A DNA stretch of 64,000 nucleotides from CAITWD01 sp963842065 (GTDB taxonomy: Bacteria; Actinomycetota; Thermoleophilia; Miltoncostaeales; Miltoncostaeaceae). Under the pieces are notes generated by a model that was not told where the DNA came from, made no database searches, and worked only from the letters and a program-made list of their open reading frames with translations. How positions within the stretch are numbered: the first letter of the stretch is position 1; every line of letters starts with the position of its first letter. Made by a program: the position numbers and the translations under genes. Positions 9,188-16,651 of the stretch are shown piece after piece. The DNA is taken from positions 310,001 to 374,000 of the forward strand of contig CAWJEW010000003.1 in the NCBI GenBank assembly GCA_963842065.1, read 5' to 3'.

Positions 9188-10040
9188 GGCCAGCGAAAAG
9201 CTCTTCGTAGTTGCGCCAGAAGACGCGCTCCTTGAGCTCCTGGGAAACGTTGCGCACTCCGTTGACCTTCCAGTACTCGCCGTCGAAGTCCGACCACGGC
9301 TCGTCCGAGCCGAAGAACACGCGGTCCCCGCCAATCCCGGTGCGCTCGATCTCGGTCAGCAACCACCTTGCACCGAAGCCGACCGACCACGAGAGGTCCG
9401 TATAGACCTTGTACCCCTCCTCGACCCACTGCAGGAACTTCGGTACCAGCTTGATGTGTCCGGAGACGCCTCCGCCGAAGTGGACAAGATAGATCTTGCA
9501 GCGCTTGCCGTAGTGCTCGACGAGCGGGATGAAGTTGTTGATGTCGGAGGCTCCGCCGGGACTCGTGTGGAAATGGAAGATCAAGTCATGCTTCTCGCAG
9601 GCGTCGAAGCATTCGTCCGCGAGTGCCTTGGTCTCCTCGTCCCAACCGTTGGGATCGGGGTTGCCGCCCAAGAGGAACGTCGTTTTGAGCCCGACGATGC
9701 GTTTCTCGCCGGCGTACTGCAGTGCCTTGCGGGTCAGCTCGGCGTTGCGCGGGAGGAACGACACCCACAGGGCCCCGAGGATCCGATCGTTGGTGGTCGC
9801 CGCCTCGAGGACGAGGTCGTTCAGGTCAAATGAGATCTCGTGGATCGGCACGCCGTAATTCGACATCACGAGCGCGCGCTCGACCTTGAACTGATCCATG
9901 TGGTTCTTCACAAAGTCGGCGGGGGTGCGGTAGTCGTACACCGTCGGCTTCACGGGATGTTCAAGGTCGTAGAACTTCCACGGCGGAATCTCACCGATAT
10001 GGCAATGCGCATCGATGATGCGCTTGGGGTGCGTTGTCAT
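9180..10040 (-). CDS. Amidohydrolase family protein (Amidohydrolase_2 type, metal-dependent)
   Basis: A 286-residue TIM-barrel hydrolase. The N-terminal strand IIDAHCHIGE supplies the HxH metal ligands. HFHTSPGG and VHFGGG give further His ligands, and FGSDEPWSDF supplies the conserved Asp at the barrel end. The start is the ATG at 10040 behind a strong site, GGAGGG, six bases upstream. It overlaps the upstream 207-residue gene by 4 bp and the radical SAM gene by 8 bp, so it is firmly in the operon. Relatives hydrolyse or decarboxylate small carboxylates and amides. It is not a standard Nit1C member and sits where a nitrilase might be expected, so it may supply the hydrolytic step (inference). 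Confidence 0.85.
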   Translation of the reverse strand: MTTHPKRIIDAHCHIGEIPPWKFYDLEHPVKPTVYDYRTPADFVKNHMDQFKVERALVMSNYGVPIHEISFDLNDLVLEAATTNDRILGALWVSFLPRNAELTRKALQYAGEKRIVGLKTTFLLGGNPDPNGWDEETKALADECFDACEKHDLIFHFHTSPGGASDINNFIPLVEHYGKRCKIYLVHFGGGVSGHIKLVPKFLQWVEEGYKVYTDLSWSVGFGARWLLTEIERTGIGGDRVFFGSDEPWSDFDGEYWKVNGVRNVSQELKERVFWRNYEELFAGRG

Positions 10041-10660
10041 GGGTTCCCTCCGAAGGTCGCACGGGCCTGCTCGATTCGGGTGCGCCACTCCGCTTCGGAA
10101 TCGAACCGCTGGACGGGGACGAGGGGAGGCTTGTCCACCAACCAGGCGCCGTCCGTGCGATCCAGCTGCACCACGGAGAGTTCGAACTCCGGCTCGGACC
10201 CGTCGAGGTCCAGCCTGCTTGAGGCGTGCAGTCCCCGTCCGGACGGTACATGCATCTCGAGACGGTGGGAGCCAAGCGGCGTGACATCGTCGAAGAGCAC
10301 TGCCCATTCGGAGCGGTCGCGACGTGCTTGCTCGAGGCGTGCCCGAGCGATTTCTTTGGCATGAATACGCGTGATCTCGCGATGTCGCTGGCAAAACGCA
10401 GCGTCGCGGAGTGCCTCACGGTCCATCAGGGGCCCGAGCGACGGCGAAAGACGCGCGATGACTTCGACCGCGAGGTCGCGTCGTTCTTGCCACGCGATCA
10501 GGAGGTCGTCTTCGGTGCGGACGTCGTCGAGTTCATCGACGATCGCCCGCACGGAGATGACGTACTGCTCATAGAGTGTGGCATTCGACATCACCGACGG
10601 GTAGACGCGCGCCTCCGCGCGCCGCCATGTGGCGACAGCGTTGTCCCGCTCGACGAGCAT
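10037..10660 (-). CDS. Hypothetical protein within the Nit1C-type operon
   Basis: A 207-residue protein that I do not recognise. The N-terminal 110 residues are predicted helical and highly charged (NATLYEQYVISVRAIVDELDD, then RRDLAVEVIARLSPSLGP and RHREITRIHAKEIARARLEQARRDR). The rest looks like a beta domain (HRLEMHVPSGRGLHASSRL). No signal peptide or membrane helix is seen. ATG at 10660, 8 bp after the Sll0783-like gene; its end overlaps the amidohydrolase start (ATGA). Strict coupling on both sides suggests it works with these enzymes, perhaps as a subunit or adaptor. Confidence 0.75.
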   Translation of the reverse strand: MLVERDNAVATWRRAEARVYPSVMSNATLYEQYVISVRAIVDELDDVRTEDDLLIAWQERRDLAVEVIARLSPSLGPLMDREALRDAAFCQRHREITRIHAKEIARARLEQARRDRSEWAVLFDDVTPLGSHRLEMHVPSGRGLHASSRLDLDGSEPEFELSVVQLDRTDGAWLVDKPPLVPVQRFDSEAEWRTRIEQARATFGGNP

Positions 10661-10668
10661 GGGTGGAC

Positions 10669-11160
10669 TCACAGAGTCCAGGTATTGAGCTGGAAAGCCC
10701 GCTCTCGAAATGCCGTCAGGGCGCAGTCGAGCACATCGAGTGGGTGGAACGGCGTGACGCCGTCCATGAGCAGGTCCTCGGGGAAGCCGTAGAGGGCGCC
10801 CGACGCAAATCGGCATGCGTAGACCGTGCCGCCTTCGTCCAAGATCGTCTGGACCTGACGGTTGATCGCCATGTGCCCGGGGAACGCCTCGTCACCGACC
10901 TTCGGAAATCCACGTGTTCCCGATGCCATGAGCACGCCAGGCCCGTAGAGGACCAAATGGGTCTTGAATCCCTTCCGCAGCACACGCGTGGTTGTCAGCA
11001 GGTTCACCAGACCGACCGATCCCTCGTAGGGCACCGTGTGCATGAACGTGTACGCAGTCTCGCCGGGTTCGGCCTTGACGTCCGGGAAAACCTTCTCGGA
11101 CATATTGAACAGCTCGGTTCCTGGGGCTTTGAACGCCGCCAGGTTCTCATGTACCGCCAC
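10669..11160 (-). CDS. MSMEG_0572/Sll0783 family nitrogen-starvation response protein
   Basis: About 163 residues. The family blocks are clear: a central YEGSVGLVNLLTTTRVLRKG, VLYGPGVLMASGTRGFPKVG, DEAFPGHMAINRQVQ, VYACRFASGALYGFPEDLL and a terminal AFQLNTWTL. Sll0783 is a nitrogen-starvation-induced cyanobacterial protein, and its family is the most diagnostic Nit1C marker; the fold resembles DsrE-like small proteins. Two consecutive GTGs (11163, 11160) follow AGGAGG; the second has the better spacing, so it is used here. First gene of the minus-strand arm, reading away from the XRE-cupin regulator. Confidence 0.9.
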   Translation of the reverse strand: MAVHENLAAFKAPGTELFNMSEKVFPDVKAEPGETAYTFMHTVPYEGSVGLVNLLTTTRVLRKGFKTHLVLYGPGVLMASGTRGFPKVGDEAFPGHMAINRQVQTILDEGGTVYACRFASGALYGFPEDLLMDGVTPFHPLDVLDCALTAFRERAFQLNTWTL

Positions 11161-11475
11161 CACATCCTCCTGCCGCCGGGGAAGTGAGGGAGCCGCGTCG
11201 CCGCGGATCGCCGGATCCGTGTGGGATCGTAATCTTTTCTACTCTCGTGCGGCACGGCAAGTCAAGCGAGCGCGGACGGCGACGGCCTCGTCGCCGAGAT
11301 ATGCGCAAATTCACACATCTTGGAGGCCATCTACCAAAAGAAACGCGGCCCATGTTGCAGATCTGCTGCGGTCGGGTCCAGGAGGTGCCTGCGGATCTCT
11401 GCAGAATCGGTGGAGGCTGTCATGTTGTTGATATTCTGTGTCGCGAATTACACGTGAATCGGTCGGAGGTTCGCC
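11161..11475. promoter_or_regulatory. Divergent promoter region between the two cluster arms
   Basis: About 310 bp separate the Sll0783-like gene from the XRE-cupin gene, reading in opposite directions. The half nearest the regulator is noticeably more AT-rich than the rest of the cluster. A possible extended -10 element, TGATATTCT, ends at 11437, 39 bp before the regulator ATG. An imperfect inverted repeat, GTGTCGCGAATTACAC, overlaps the following bases (11437-11452) and could be an operator. The regulator has a good site, GGAGG, before its ATG. The region is the obvious place for XRE-cupin control of both arms; none of these sites is proven. Confidence 0.4.
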
Positions 11476-12063
11476 ATGGGGACGGCGGCAACGCAGTCAT
11501 CGATCAAGCAGACGGTGTCCGAGATTGGCGCCAAGCTCGCAAGAGCCCGGGCAGAGCGCGGTTGGTCGTTGCAGCAGCTCGCTGATCGCGCCGGGGTCTC
11601 TCCCGCGGCCGTGCACAAGATCGAAAAGAGCGGCATCACTCCAACGATCGCGACCCTGATGAAGATCGCGTCGGCGCTCGGCAAGAGCGTGGGGTACTTC
11701 ATCGACGAATCTGATCCGATCCGCCCGGTCACGTTGATCCGTCACGATGAACGCGCCGCGCTCTACACGTCGAAGCAGGGGCTGACGCTGACGAATATCT
11801 CGGGTCGCTACGGCCCATTCTTCGTCGCAGGGGCGGAGGCAGTCGTCGCCCCTGGCGCCAATAGCGGCGTGAAGCCCATGACCCATCCTGGCGAGGAGCT
11901 CGTGCTCGTCCTCGAGGGCGACCTGGTCTTTACCGTCGACGACGGGGTCTATGAGCTCGGCCCCGGTGACTCGCTGCACTTCCGTACGACGTGCCGTCAT
12001 GCCTGGGAAAACCCCGGATCGATCCCGTCGCGTGCGATCTGGCTTGCGATACGAGGGTCGTAG
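11476..12063 (+). CDS. XRE family transcriptional regulator with C-terminal cupin sensor
   Basis: A 195-residue regulator. Residues about 15-70 form an XRE helix-turn-helix (IGAKLARARAERGWSLQQLA, then GVSPAAVHKIEKSGITPTI). The C-terminal half is a cupin_2 domain with PGANSGVKPMTHPGEELVLV and LEGDLVFTVDDGVYELGPGD, in which one His/Glu metal site is partly visible. Such proteins sense a small ligand through the cupin and often control adjacent amino-acid or amine catabolic genes. It opens the plus-strand arm, 8 bp before the carbamate kinase, and faces the divergent Nit1C-type arm. It probably regulates both. Confidence 0.88.
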   Translation: MGTAATQSSIKQTVSEIGAKLARARAERGWSLQQLADRAGVSPAAVHKIEKSGITPTIATLMKIASALGKSVGYFIDESDPIRPVTLIRHDERAALYTSKQGLTLTNISGRYGPFFVAGAEAVVAPGANSGVKPMTHPGEELVLVLEGDLVFTVDDGVYELGPGDSLHFRTTCRHAWENPGSIPSRAIWLAIRGS

Positions 12064-12071
12064 CTGACGTC

Positions 12072-13040
12072 ATGCGGATACTGGTCTCACTCGGGGGCAA
12101 CGCACTGGCCCGCGAGGGCCAACGCGGCACCTGGGATGAGCAGCGCGCCAACGCCCGCGGCATCGCCAGGTCCCTGGCGCACCTGTTCAACTCAGGGCAC
12201 TCGATCATCATCGCCCATGGCAACGGGCCCCAGGTCGGTTCGCTCGCCGTCCAGCAGATCACTGCCTCCGGAGAGGTCCCGGCGCTCCCGCTCGACGCCC
12301 TGGTCGCGATGACCCAAGGCGAGCTCGGCTACCTGATCCAGCAGAGCATCGGCGAGGTCGCGCCGATGCTGCCGACGGTCGTCGTCATCACTCGCGTGCG
12401 TGTCGACGCCGCCGACGTCGCCTTCTCCCAGCCCGTCAAACCGATCGGGCCGCACTACGAGGAGCAGGAGGCCCGTCGTCGAGCCGAGCGCTATGGGTGG
12501 GTGGTCGGCCCAGATGCGGGCCGCGGCTGGCGCCGGCTCGTCGCGAGCCCTGCCCCCGTGGAGGTCCTCGAGGCGGAGCAGATCCGGATGCTCTCGGAGT
12601 CCGGGGTGATGGTCATCGCGGCTGGCGGCGGCGGTGTTCCCGTCGTCCGAAGCGGTGCCGCCGTGCGCGGGATCGAGGCCGTGATTGACAAGGACCGCAC
12701 GTCGCTGGTGCTGGCGCGGGACACCGAGTGCGACACGCTGATACTCGCGACCGGCGTCTCACAAGTGGCCCTGGGCTTCGGTACCCGCTGGCAGCAGAAC
12801 ATCGGATGTCTCACCGTCCGGCAGGCGCGCCGGCACCTCGCCGAGGGCGAGTTCCCAGCCGGCAGCATGGGGCCGAAGATCGAGGCCGCCGCCGCGTTCG
12901 CCGCGGCCGGCGGACGAGCGGTGATCACGAGCCCCGACCGGCTTGTCGAAGCGCTCGACGGTCGCGATGGAACGTGGATCGTCCCGGACGCGCAGGGGCC
13001 GTCCCGCCGGAGCTTCCGAGTGTCCGCGCTCGACGCCTGA
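12072..13040 (+). CDS. arcC: Carbamate kinase
   Basis: A 322-residue amino-acid-kinase fold enzyme that makes ATP and carbamate (then NH3 and CO2) from carbamoyl phosphate and ADP. Visible are the N-terminal RILVSLGGNAL, IIIAHGNGPQVG, the PVKPIGPHY block found in carbamate kinases, AAGGGGVPV and the substrate/ADP-binding VIDKDRTSLVLA, with a terminal GSMGPKIEAAAAF. Length matches ArcC. It is followed after 10 bp by the FdrA-like gene, an arrangement like E. coli fdrA-ylbE-ylbF-ybcF (AllFGHK). It therefore probably serves energy and ammonia recovery from the carbamoyltransferase. Confidence 0.93.
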   Translation: MRILVSLGGNALAREGQRGTWDEQRANARGIARSLAHLFNSGHSIIIAHGNGPQVGSLAVQQITASGEVPALPLDALVAMTQGELGYLIQQSIGEVAPMLPTVVVITRVRVDAADVAFSQPVKPIGPHYEEQEARRRAERYGWVVGPDAGRGWRRLVASPAPVEVLEAEQIRMLSESGVMVIAAGGGGVPVVRSGAAVRGIEAVIDKDRTSLVLARDTECDTLILATGVSQVALGFGTRWQQNIGCLTVRQARRHLAEGEFPAGSMGPKIEAAAAFAAAGGRAVITSPDRLVEALDGRDGTWIVPDAQGPSRRSFRVSALDA

Positions 13041-13050
13041 GGACGGATCC

Positions 13051-14502
13051 GTGAGCTGGCATGTCACGGTGTTGCCCGGTCGATATGCCGACAGCGTCCG
13101 CCTCATGGGGATCGCGCGCACCCTGCGCGAACGCGACGGCATCGCGGGCTGCGAGGTGGCGATGGGCACCGCCGCCAACCTCGAGTCGCTGGCCGCAGTA
13201 GGCGTCATCGCCGAGGCGGGACCCGCCGACGTGGTCATCGCGGTGGACTCCGACGACCCCGACCGTGCCACGCAGGCGATCGCCGCCGGCGAACACGCCC
13301 TCATCGCCCAACCGGCTTCGGGAGGCGCTGCCGCCTGCCGCGTCGCCGCGCCTCGGTCACTGGCGGGTGCGGTGGCTGACGACCCGCGGGCAAACGTGGC
13401 GCTGATCTCGGTTCCCGGCGAATACGCGACACTCGAAGCGCATCACGCCATCGGCGAGGGTCTGCACGTGTTCCTGTTCTCCGACCATGTCTCGGTTGCC
13501 GACGAGATTGCACTCAAGCGGCGTGCGGCCGCCCGGGATCAACTGGTGATGGGCCCCGGCTGCGGCACGGCCATGCTGGGCGGCGTCGGCCTCGGGTTCA
13601 TGAACGTGGTGCGGCGCGGGCCCGTCGGCATCGTCGCAGCCGCCGGGACCGGCGCGCAGGAGGTCGCGTGTCTGCTCGACGACGCCGGCAGCGGCGTCTC
13701 CCAGATCATCGGGGTCGGGGGGCGCGACTTGTCCGCTGAGGTTGACGGCATCACATGCCGCCAGGCCATGCGGATGTTCGCCGACGATCCCGAGACCGAA
13801 ACGTTGCTCTTGGTCTCCAAAGCGCCGACGGTCGAGGTGGTGCAGCGGCTGGCCGACGCCATTCCCCGTGACATCCGGGTCGTCGCGGCACTCGTCGGTT
13901 GGGACGGCAGCCCGGCCCCGATGGAGGTGCATCCCACGCTCGAGGCCGCCGCGTTCGCCGCCGCCGGGGCGGCACTGCCACCCGATCCGTCGGTGCCCGA
14001 CACCCCAGCCTGGCGCCGCGCCGCCGGCCGGCACTTGCTCGGGCTCTTTTCCGGAGGTTCCCTCGCGCACGAGGCGCTCAGTCTCCTCGAGCCGCTGCTC
14101 GGGTCCATTGGGGGCAACGTCGGCCATGGATCCGACACGGCAGGCCATCGCATCCTTGACCTCGGGGAGGAGGAATACACGCGTGGCCGCCCGCACCCGA
14201 TGGTCGACCTCGGGGTGCGCCTGGACATGCTGGCGGCAGTTCGTGAGCAGCCCGAGATCGGGTGCGTCCTGATCGACGTCGTCCTCGGCTACGGGTCGCA
14301 TCCGGACCCAGCCCGGGAGCTCGATGCGGCGATCCGAGCGATTTCCCCCGAGGTCCCGGTGATCGCGCGCGTCTGCGGGACAGCAGCGGATCCGCAGCAT
14401 GCCCCCACCCAAGTCGCCATCCTGCGCGCCGCGGGAGCAACCATCGCATCCTCGAGCGCGTCTGCGGCTCGCCTCGCGGCGGCGGCGGTGCGCGGCAGCT
14501 GA
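13051..14502 (+). CDS. fdrA: FdrA-like protein, AllF-type subunit of oxamate carbamoyltransferase
   Basis: A 483-residue protein of the FdrA family, related to succinyl-CoA synthetase alpha and beta chains. It starts at a GTG 10 bp after arcC. The N-terminal part (VLPGRYADSVRLMGIARTL, VAMGTAANL) is the FdrA leader. A Rossmann-like part follows with LVMGPGCGTAMLGGVGLGF, GIVAAAGTGAQEV, and IIGVGGRDLS. The C-terminal half carries FSGGSLAHEAL and HPMVDLGVRLDML. In E. coli FdrA joins YlbE and YlbF as oxamate carbamoyltransferase. All three subunits exist here but are split between strands. Its stop overlaps the glycosyltransferase ATG (TGATG). Confidence 0.9.
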   Translation: MSWHVTVLPGRYADSVRLMGIARTLRERDGIAGCEVAMGTAANLESLAAVGVIAEAGPADVVIAVDSDDPDRATQAIAAGEHALIAQPASGGAAACRVAAPRSLAGAVADDPRANVALISVPGEYATLEAHHAIGEGLHVFLFSDHVSVADEIALKRRAAARDQLVMGPGCGTAMLGGVGLGFMNVVRRGPVGIVAAAGTGAQEVACLLDDAGSGVSQIIGVGGRDLSAEVDGITCRQAMRMFADDPETETLLLVSKAPTVEVVQRLADAIPRDIRVVAALVGWDGSPAPMEVHPTLEAAAFAAAGAALPPDPSVPDTPAWRRAAGRHLLGLFSGGSLAHEALSLLEPLLGSIGGNVGHGSDTAGHRILDLGEEEYTRGRPHPMVDLGVRLDMLAAVREQPEIGCVLIDVVLGYGSHPDPARELDAAIRAISPEVPVIARVCGTAADPQHAPTQVAILRAAGATIASSSASAARLAAAAVRGS

Positions 14503-15674
14503 TGCGGATCCTGTTGATGACATATTCCGTGCGTCCCCGCGGTGGTGTCGTGCACACCCTTGAGCTTGCGAGCGCGCTCCAATCGGTGGGGCACGATGTG
14601 ACGATTGCCGCCATGGCACGTCCAGGCGAGGCGGTCTTTCGGCCGGCCGACGTCCCGGTGTTTCGCATCGACCACACCCCGACCGAGCCGTCCTTCGACG
14701 ACCGGATCGCCGGGATGCAGGTCGCATATCGCACCGGGCTGCGGGAGTTGGTCGTCGACGGCGGGTTCGAGATCGTGCACGCGCAGGACTGCCTTTCGGC
14801 GAACGCGGCCCTCGATCTCCGATCCGACGGTTGCATCGCCCACGTCGTGCGGACCGTGCACCACGTCGACGATTTCACCAGCGCGTCACTCATCGCGTGC
14901 CAGGAGCGCTCGATCGTCGAACCCGACCTTCTGTTGTGCGTCTCGACGCCGTGGGCCGCATTACTCTGGGATGAGTACGCCGTCGAGGCACACGTCGTCG
15001 GCAACGGCGTCAACACGGAGCGCTACCGACCGCCACGCGATGCCGCTGAGCGCGCCGAGGAGCGCCGGGGTCTCGGCTGGAGCGATCGCCTCGTCATTCT
15101 GACCGTGGGCGGCGTCGAGCCCCGGAAGGGCTCGATGGCACTCCTGGACGCATTCGCCTGCGTGCGGAGCGAGCTCGCATCCCGCCGCCCGCTGCTCGTG
15201 ATCGCAGGTGGCGCGACGCTCTTTGACTACCGCCACGAACGGGAGCGGTTTGCCGCCCGCGTCGTGGAGCTTGGGTGTGAGGACGACGTTCGCGTGACCG
15301 GCACGGTGCCGGATACGCAGCTGGCGGCCTTCTACCGCGCGGCGGATGTCTTCGCATTCCCGTCGCTCAAGGAGGGCTTTGGGCTGGCGGCGCTCGAGGC
15401 ACAGGCGTCGGGTCTTCCCGTCGTGGCGAGTGACCTTGACGTGTTCGAAGCGTTCCTGGAGCACGCCCAATCCGCGGTGCTCTGTCGGGCCGGCGACGCC
15501 GCCGCGCTCGCGGGTGCCCTGCAGCGGGTCGCTGAGGACGACACGCTCGCCGGCCGGCTCGCCAGTGCCGGGCCGGTTGCAGCCGCCCGGCACGGGTGGC
15601 TTGCGAGCGCGCGGGCGCACGAAGACCACTACCGCCGCTTCCTGGCGGGCCACCGCGATCCGCTGACAATCTGA
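14502..15674 (+). CDS. Glycosyltransferase family 4, MSMEG_0565 type (Nit1C-associated)
   Basis: A 390-residue GT-B glycosyltransferase. The N-terminal strand MRILLMTYSVRPRGGVVHTL, the internal HAQDCLSANAAL, the THHVDDF-like HHVDDFTSA and the VVGNGVNTERY block match the MSMEG_0565 family. The donor-binding C-domain shows GGVEPRKGSMALLDAF, and FPSLKEGFGLAALEAQASGLPVV includes the EX7E motif. This GT always travels with Nit1C genes, although its product is unknown. It is coupled by TGATG overlaps to the fdrA-like gene before and the OsmC gene after. It implies that a glycosylated metabolite is made or stored. Confidence 0.9.
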   Translation: MRILLMTYSVRPRGGVVHTLELASALQSVGHDVTIAAMARPGEAVFRPADVPVFRIDHTPTEPSFDDRIAGMQVAYRTGLRELVVDGGFEIVHAQDCLSANAALDLRSDGCIAHVVRTVHHVDDFTSASLIACQERSIVEPDLLLCVSTPWAALLWDEYAVEAHVVGNGVNTERYRPPRDAAERAEERRGLGWSDRLVILTVGGVEPRKGSMALLDAFACVRSELASRRPLLVIAGGATLFDYRHERERFAARVVELGCEDDVRVTGTVPDTQLAAFYRAADVFAFPSLKEGFGLAALEAQASGLPVVASDLDVFEAFLEHAQSAVLCRAGDAAALAGALQRVAEDDTLAGRLASAGPVAAARHGWLASARAHEDHYRRFLAGHRDPLTI

Positions 15675-16096
15675 TGACCAGCTCGATCCGCGCCGTTGCG
15701 GTGTCGCAGGGCGGGTATGCCGCGGACGTCGCGATGCGCCAGCACAGCATCCGCATCGACGAACCCCCAACGGATGGAGGCGGTGATTCCGGCCCGATGC
15801 CAACCGAGCTCCTGTGTGCCGCACTCGCGGGGTGTTTCCTGCTCGCCCTGCAGTTCGTCGGCGGCAAGCGCGATCTGGAACTCCCCGGCCTGGAAGTGGT
15901 TGCGACGGCGGAGCGCGCGGGCCGTGAGCTGCGCTACGGAAGATTCATCGTGGACGCGCGGTGCGCGCGGCCACGCGCGGAGTGGGAGGGCCTGATCGAG
16001 CGTGCCGCCCGGGTCTGCTGGGTTTCGAACACCATCTCCGGAGGGGCCGAGGTTGTGTATCGTGTAACTGAATTCAACGCGCGTTTCCCAGAGTAG
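15674..16096 (+). CDS. OsmC family protein
   Basis: A 140-residue OsmC-like protein. The block GPMPTELLCAALAGCFLLAL carries the first redox Cys, and RVCWVSNTI carries the second, about 80 residues on. This spacing is usual for OsmC/Ohr thiol peroxidases. An N-terminal beta hairpin (IRAVAVSQGGYAADV) precedes the long helix. Family members reduce organic hydroperoxides; some bind other small ligands. Its location, coupled to the glycosyltransferase, suggests a cluster-specific role rather than general stress defence. Confidence 0.85.
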   Translation: MTSSIRAVAVSQGGYAADVAMRQHSIRIDEPPTDGGGDSGPMPTELLCAALAGCFLLALQFVGGKRDLELPGLEVVATAERAGRELRYGRFIVDARCARPRAEWEGLIERAARVCWVSNTISGGAEVVYRVTEFNARFPE

Positions 16097-16102
16097 ATTG
16101 CC

Positions 16103-16651
16103 ATGGGCCTTGAGAATTCTGAAGAACTCCGGCGCATCTTGAGCGGACGCACCAGATTGGGTCTGGTGTTCGCCCGTCACGCATACGGAATGCGGGCCTG
16201 GGTCGATCTAATCTCGCCGTGGATTCCCGAGATCGACGACCCCCAAATGAAGACGTTCGTCGCAACTCTGGTTGCCGACAATGCCCGCCACATGCTGATC
16301 TTCCGCGATCGGGCGATCGCGCACGGAGTCGACCCTGACGCCTACATCTGCACGGACGAAGGGGCAGCGATCTACGACCGCCTGGCGGCGTTGGGATCGC
16401 CTGACGAGCTGGTCGGCTACGCGTGGGGGTCACTCGACCATTTTGCGGAGCTCCTGTCCGTCTACGCTGGTGCCGCGGACGCGGCGGATCTGGCAGCGAT
16501 CGAAGCCGTGCGCGCGGACAACGACCGCAACCGCGCGGCACTGCGAGAAATGGTCGGACCGGACGGCGCTCGCCTGGCAGAAGAGGCACACGAGCTCTAC
16601 CGCATGCGTGAGCTTGTTGAAGCGCCGCGCTATGCGCGCGGTCATGTCTGA
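16103..16651 (+). CDS. All-helical protein of unknown function (ferritin-like or TenA-like appearance)
   Basis: A 182-residue protein, predicted almost wholly helical and acidic, without signal peptide. Segments TRLGLVFARHAYGMRAWVDL, FVATLVADNARHMLIFRDRA, DELVGYAWGSLDHFAELL and DNDRNRAALREM resemble helices of four-helix-bundle proteins that place Glu, Asp and His for a metal. I cannot assign an ExxH pair with certainty, so a di-iron site is only a possibility. Seven bp separate it from the OsmC gene, and the next gene's ATG lies inside its 3' end. Function unknown. Confidence 0.75.
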   Translation: MGLENSEELRRILSGRTRLGLVFARHAYGMRAWVDLISPWIPEIDDPQMKTFVATLVADNARHMLIFRDRAIAHGVDPDAYICTDEGAAIYDRLAALGSPDELVGYAWGSLDHFAELLSVYAGAADAADLAAIEAVRADNDRNRAALREMVGPDGARLAEEAHELYRMRELVEAPRYARGHV

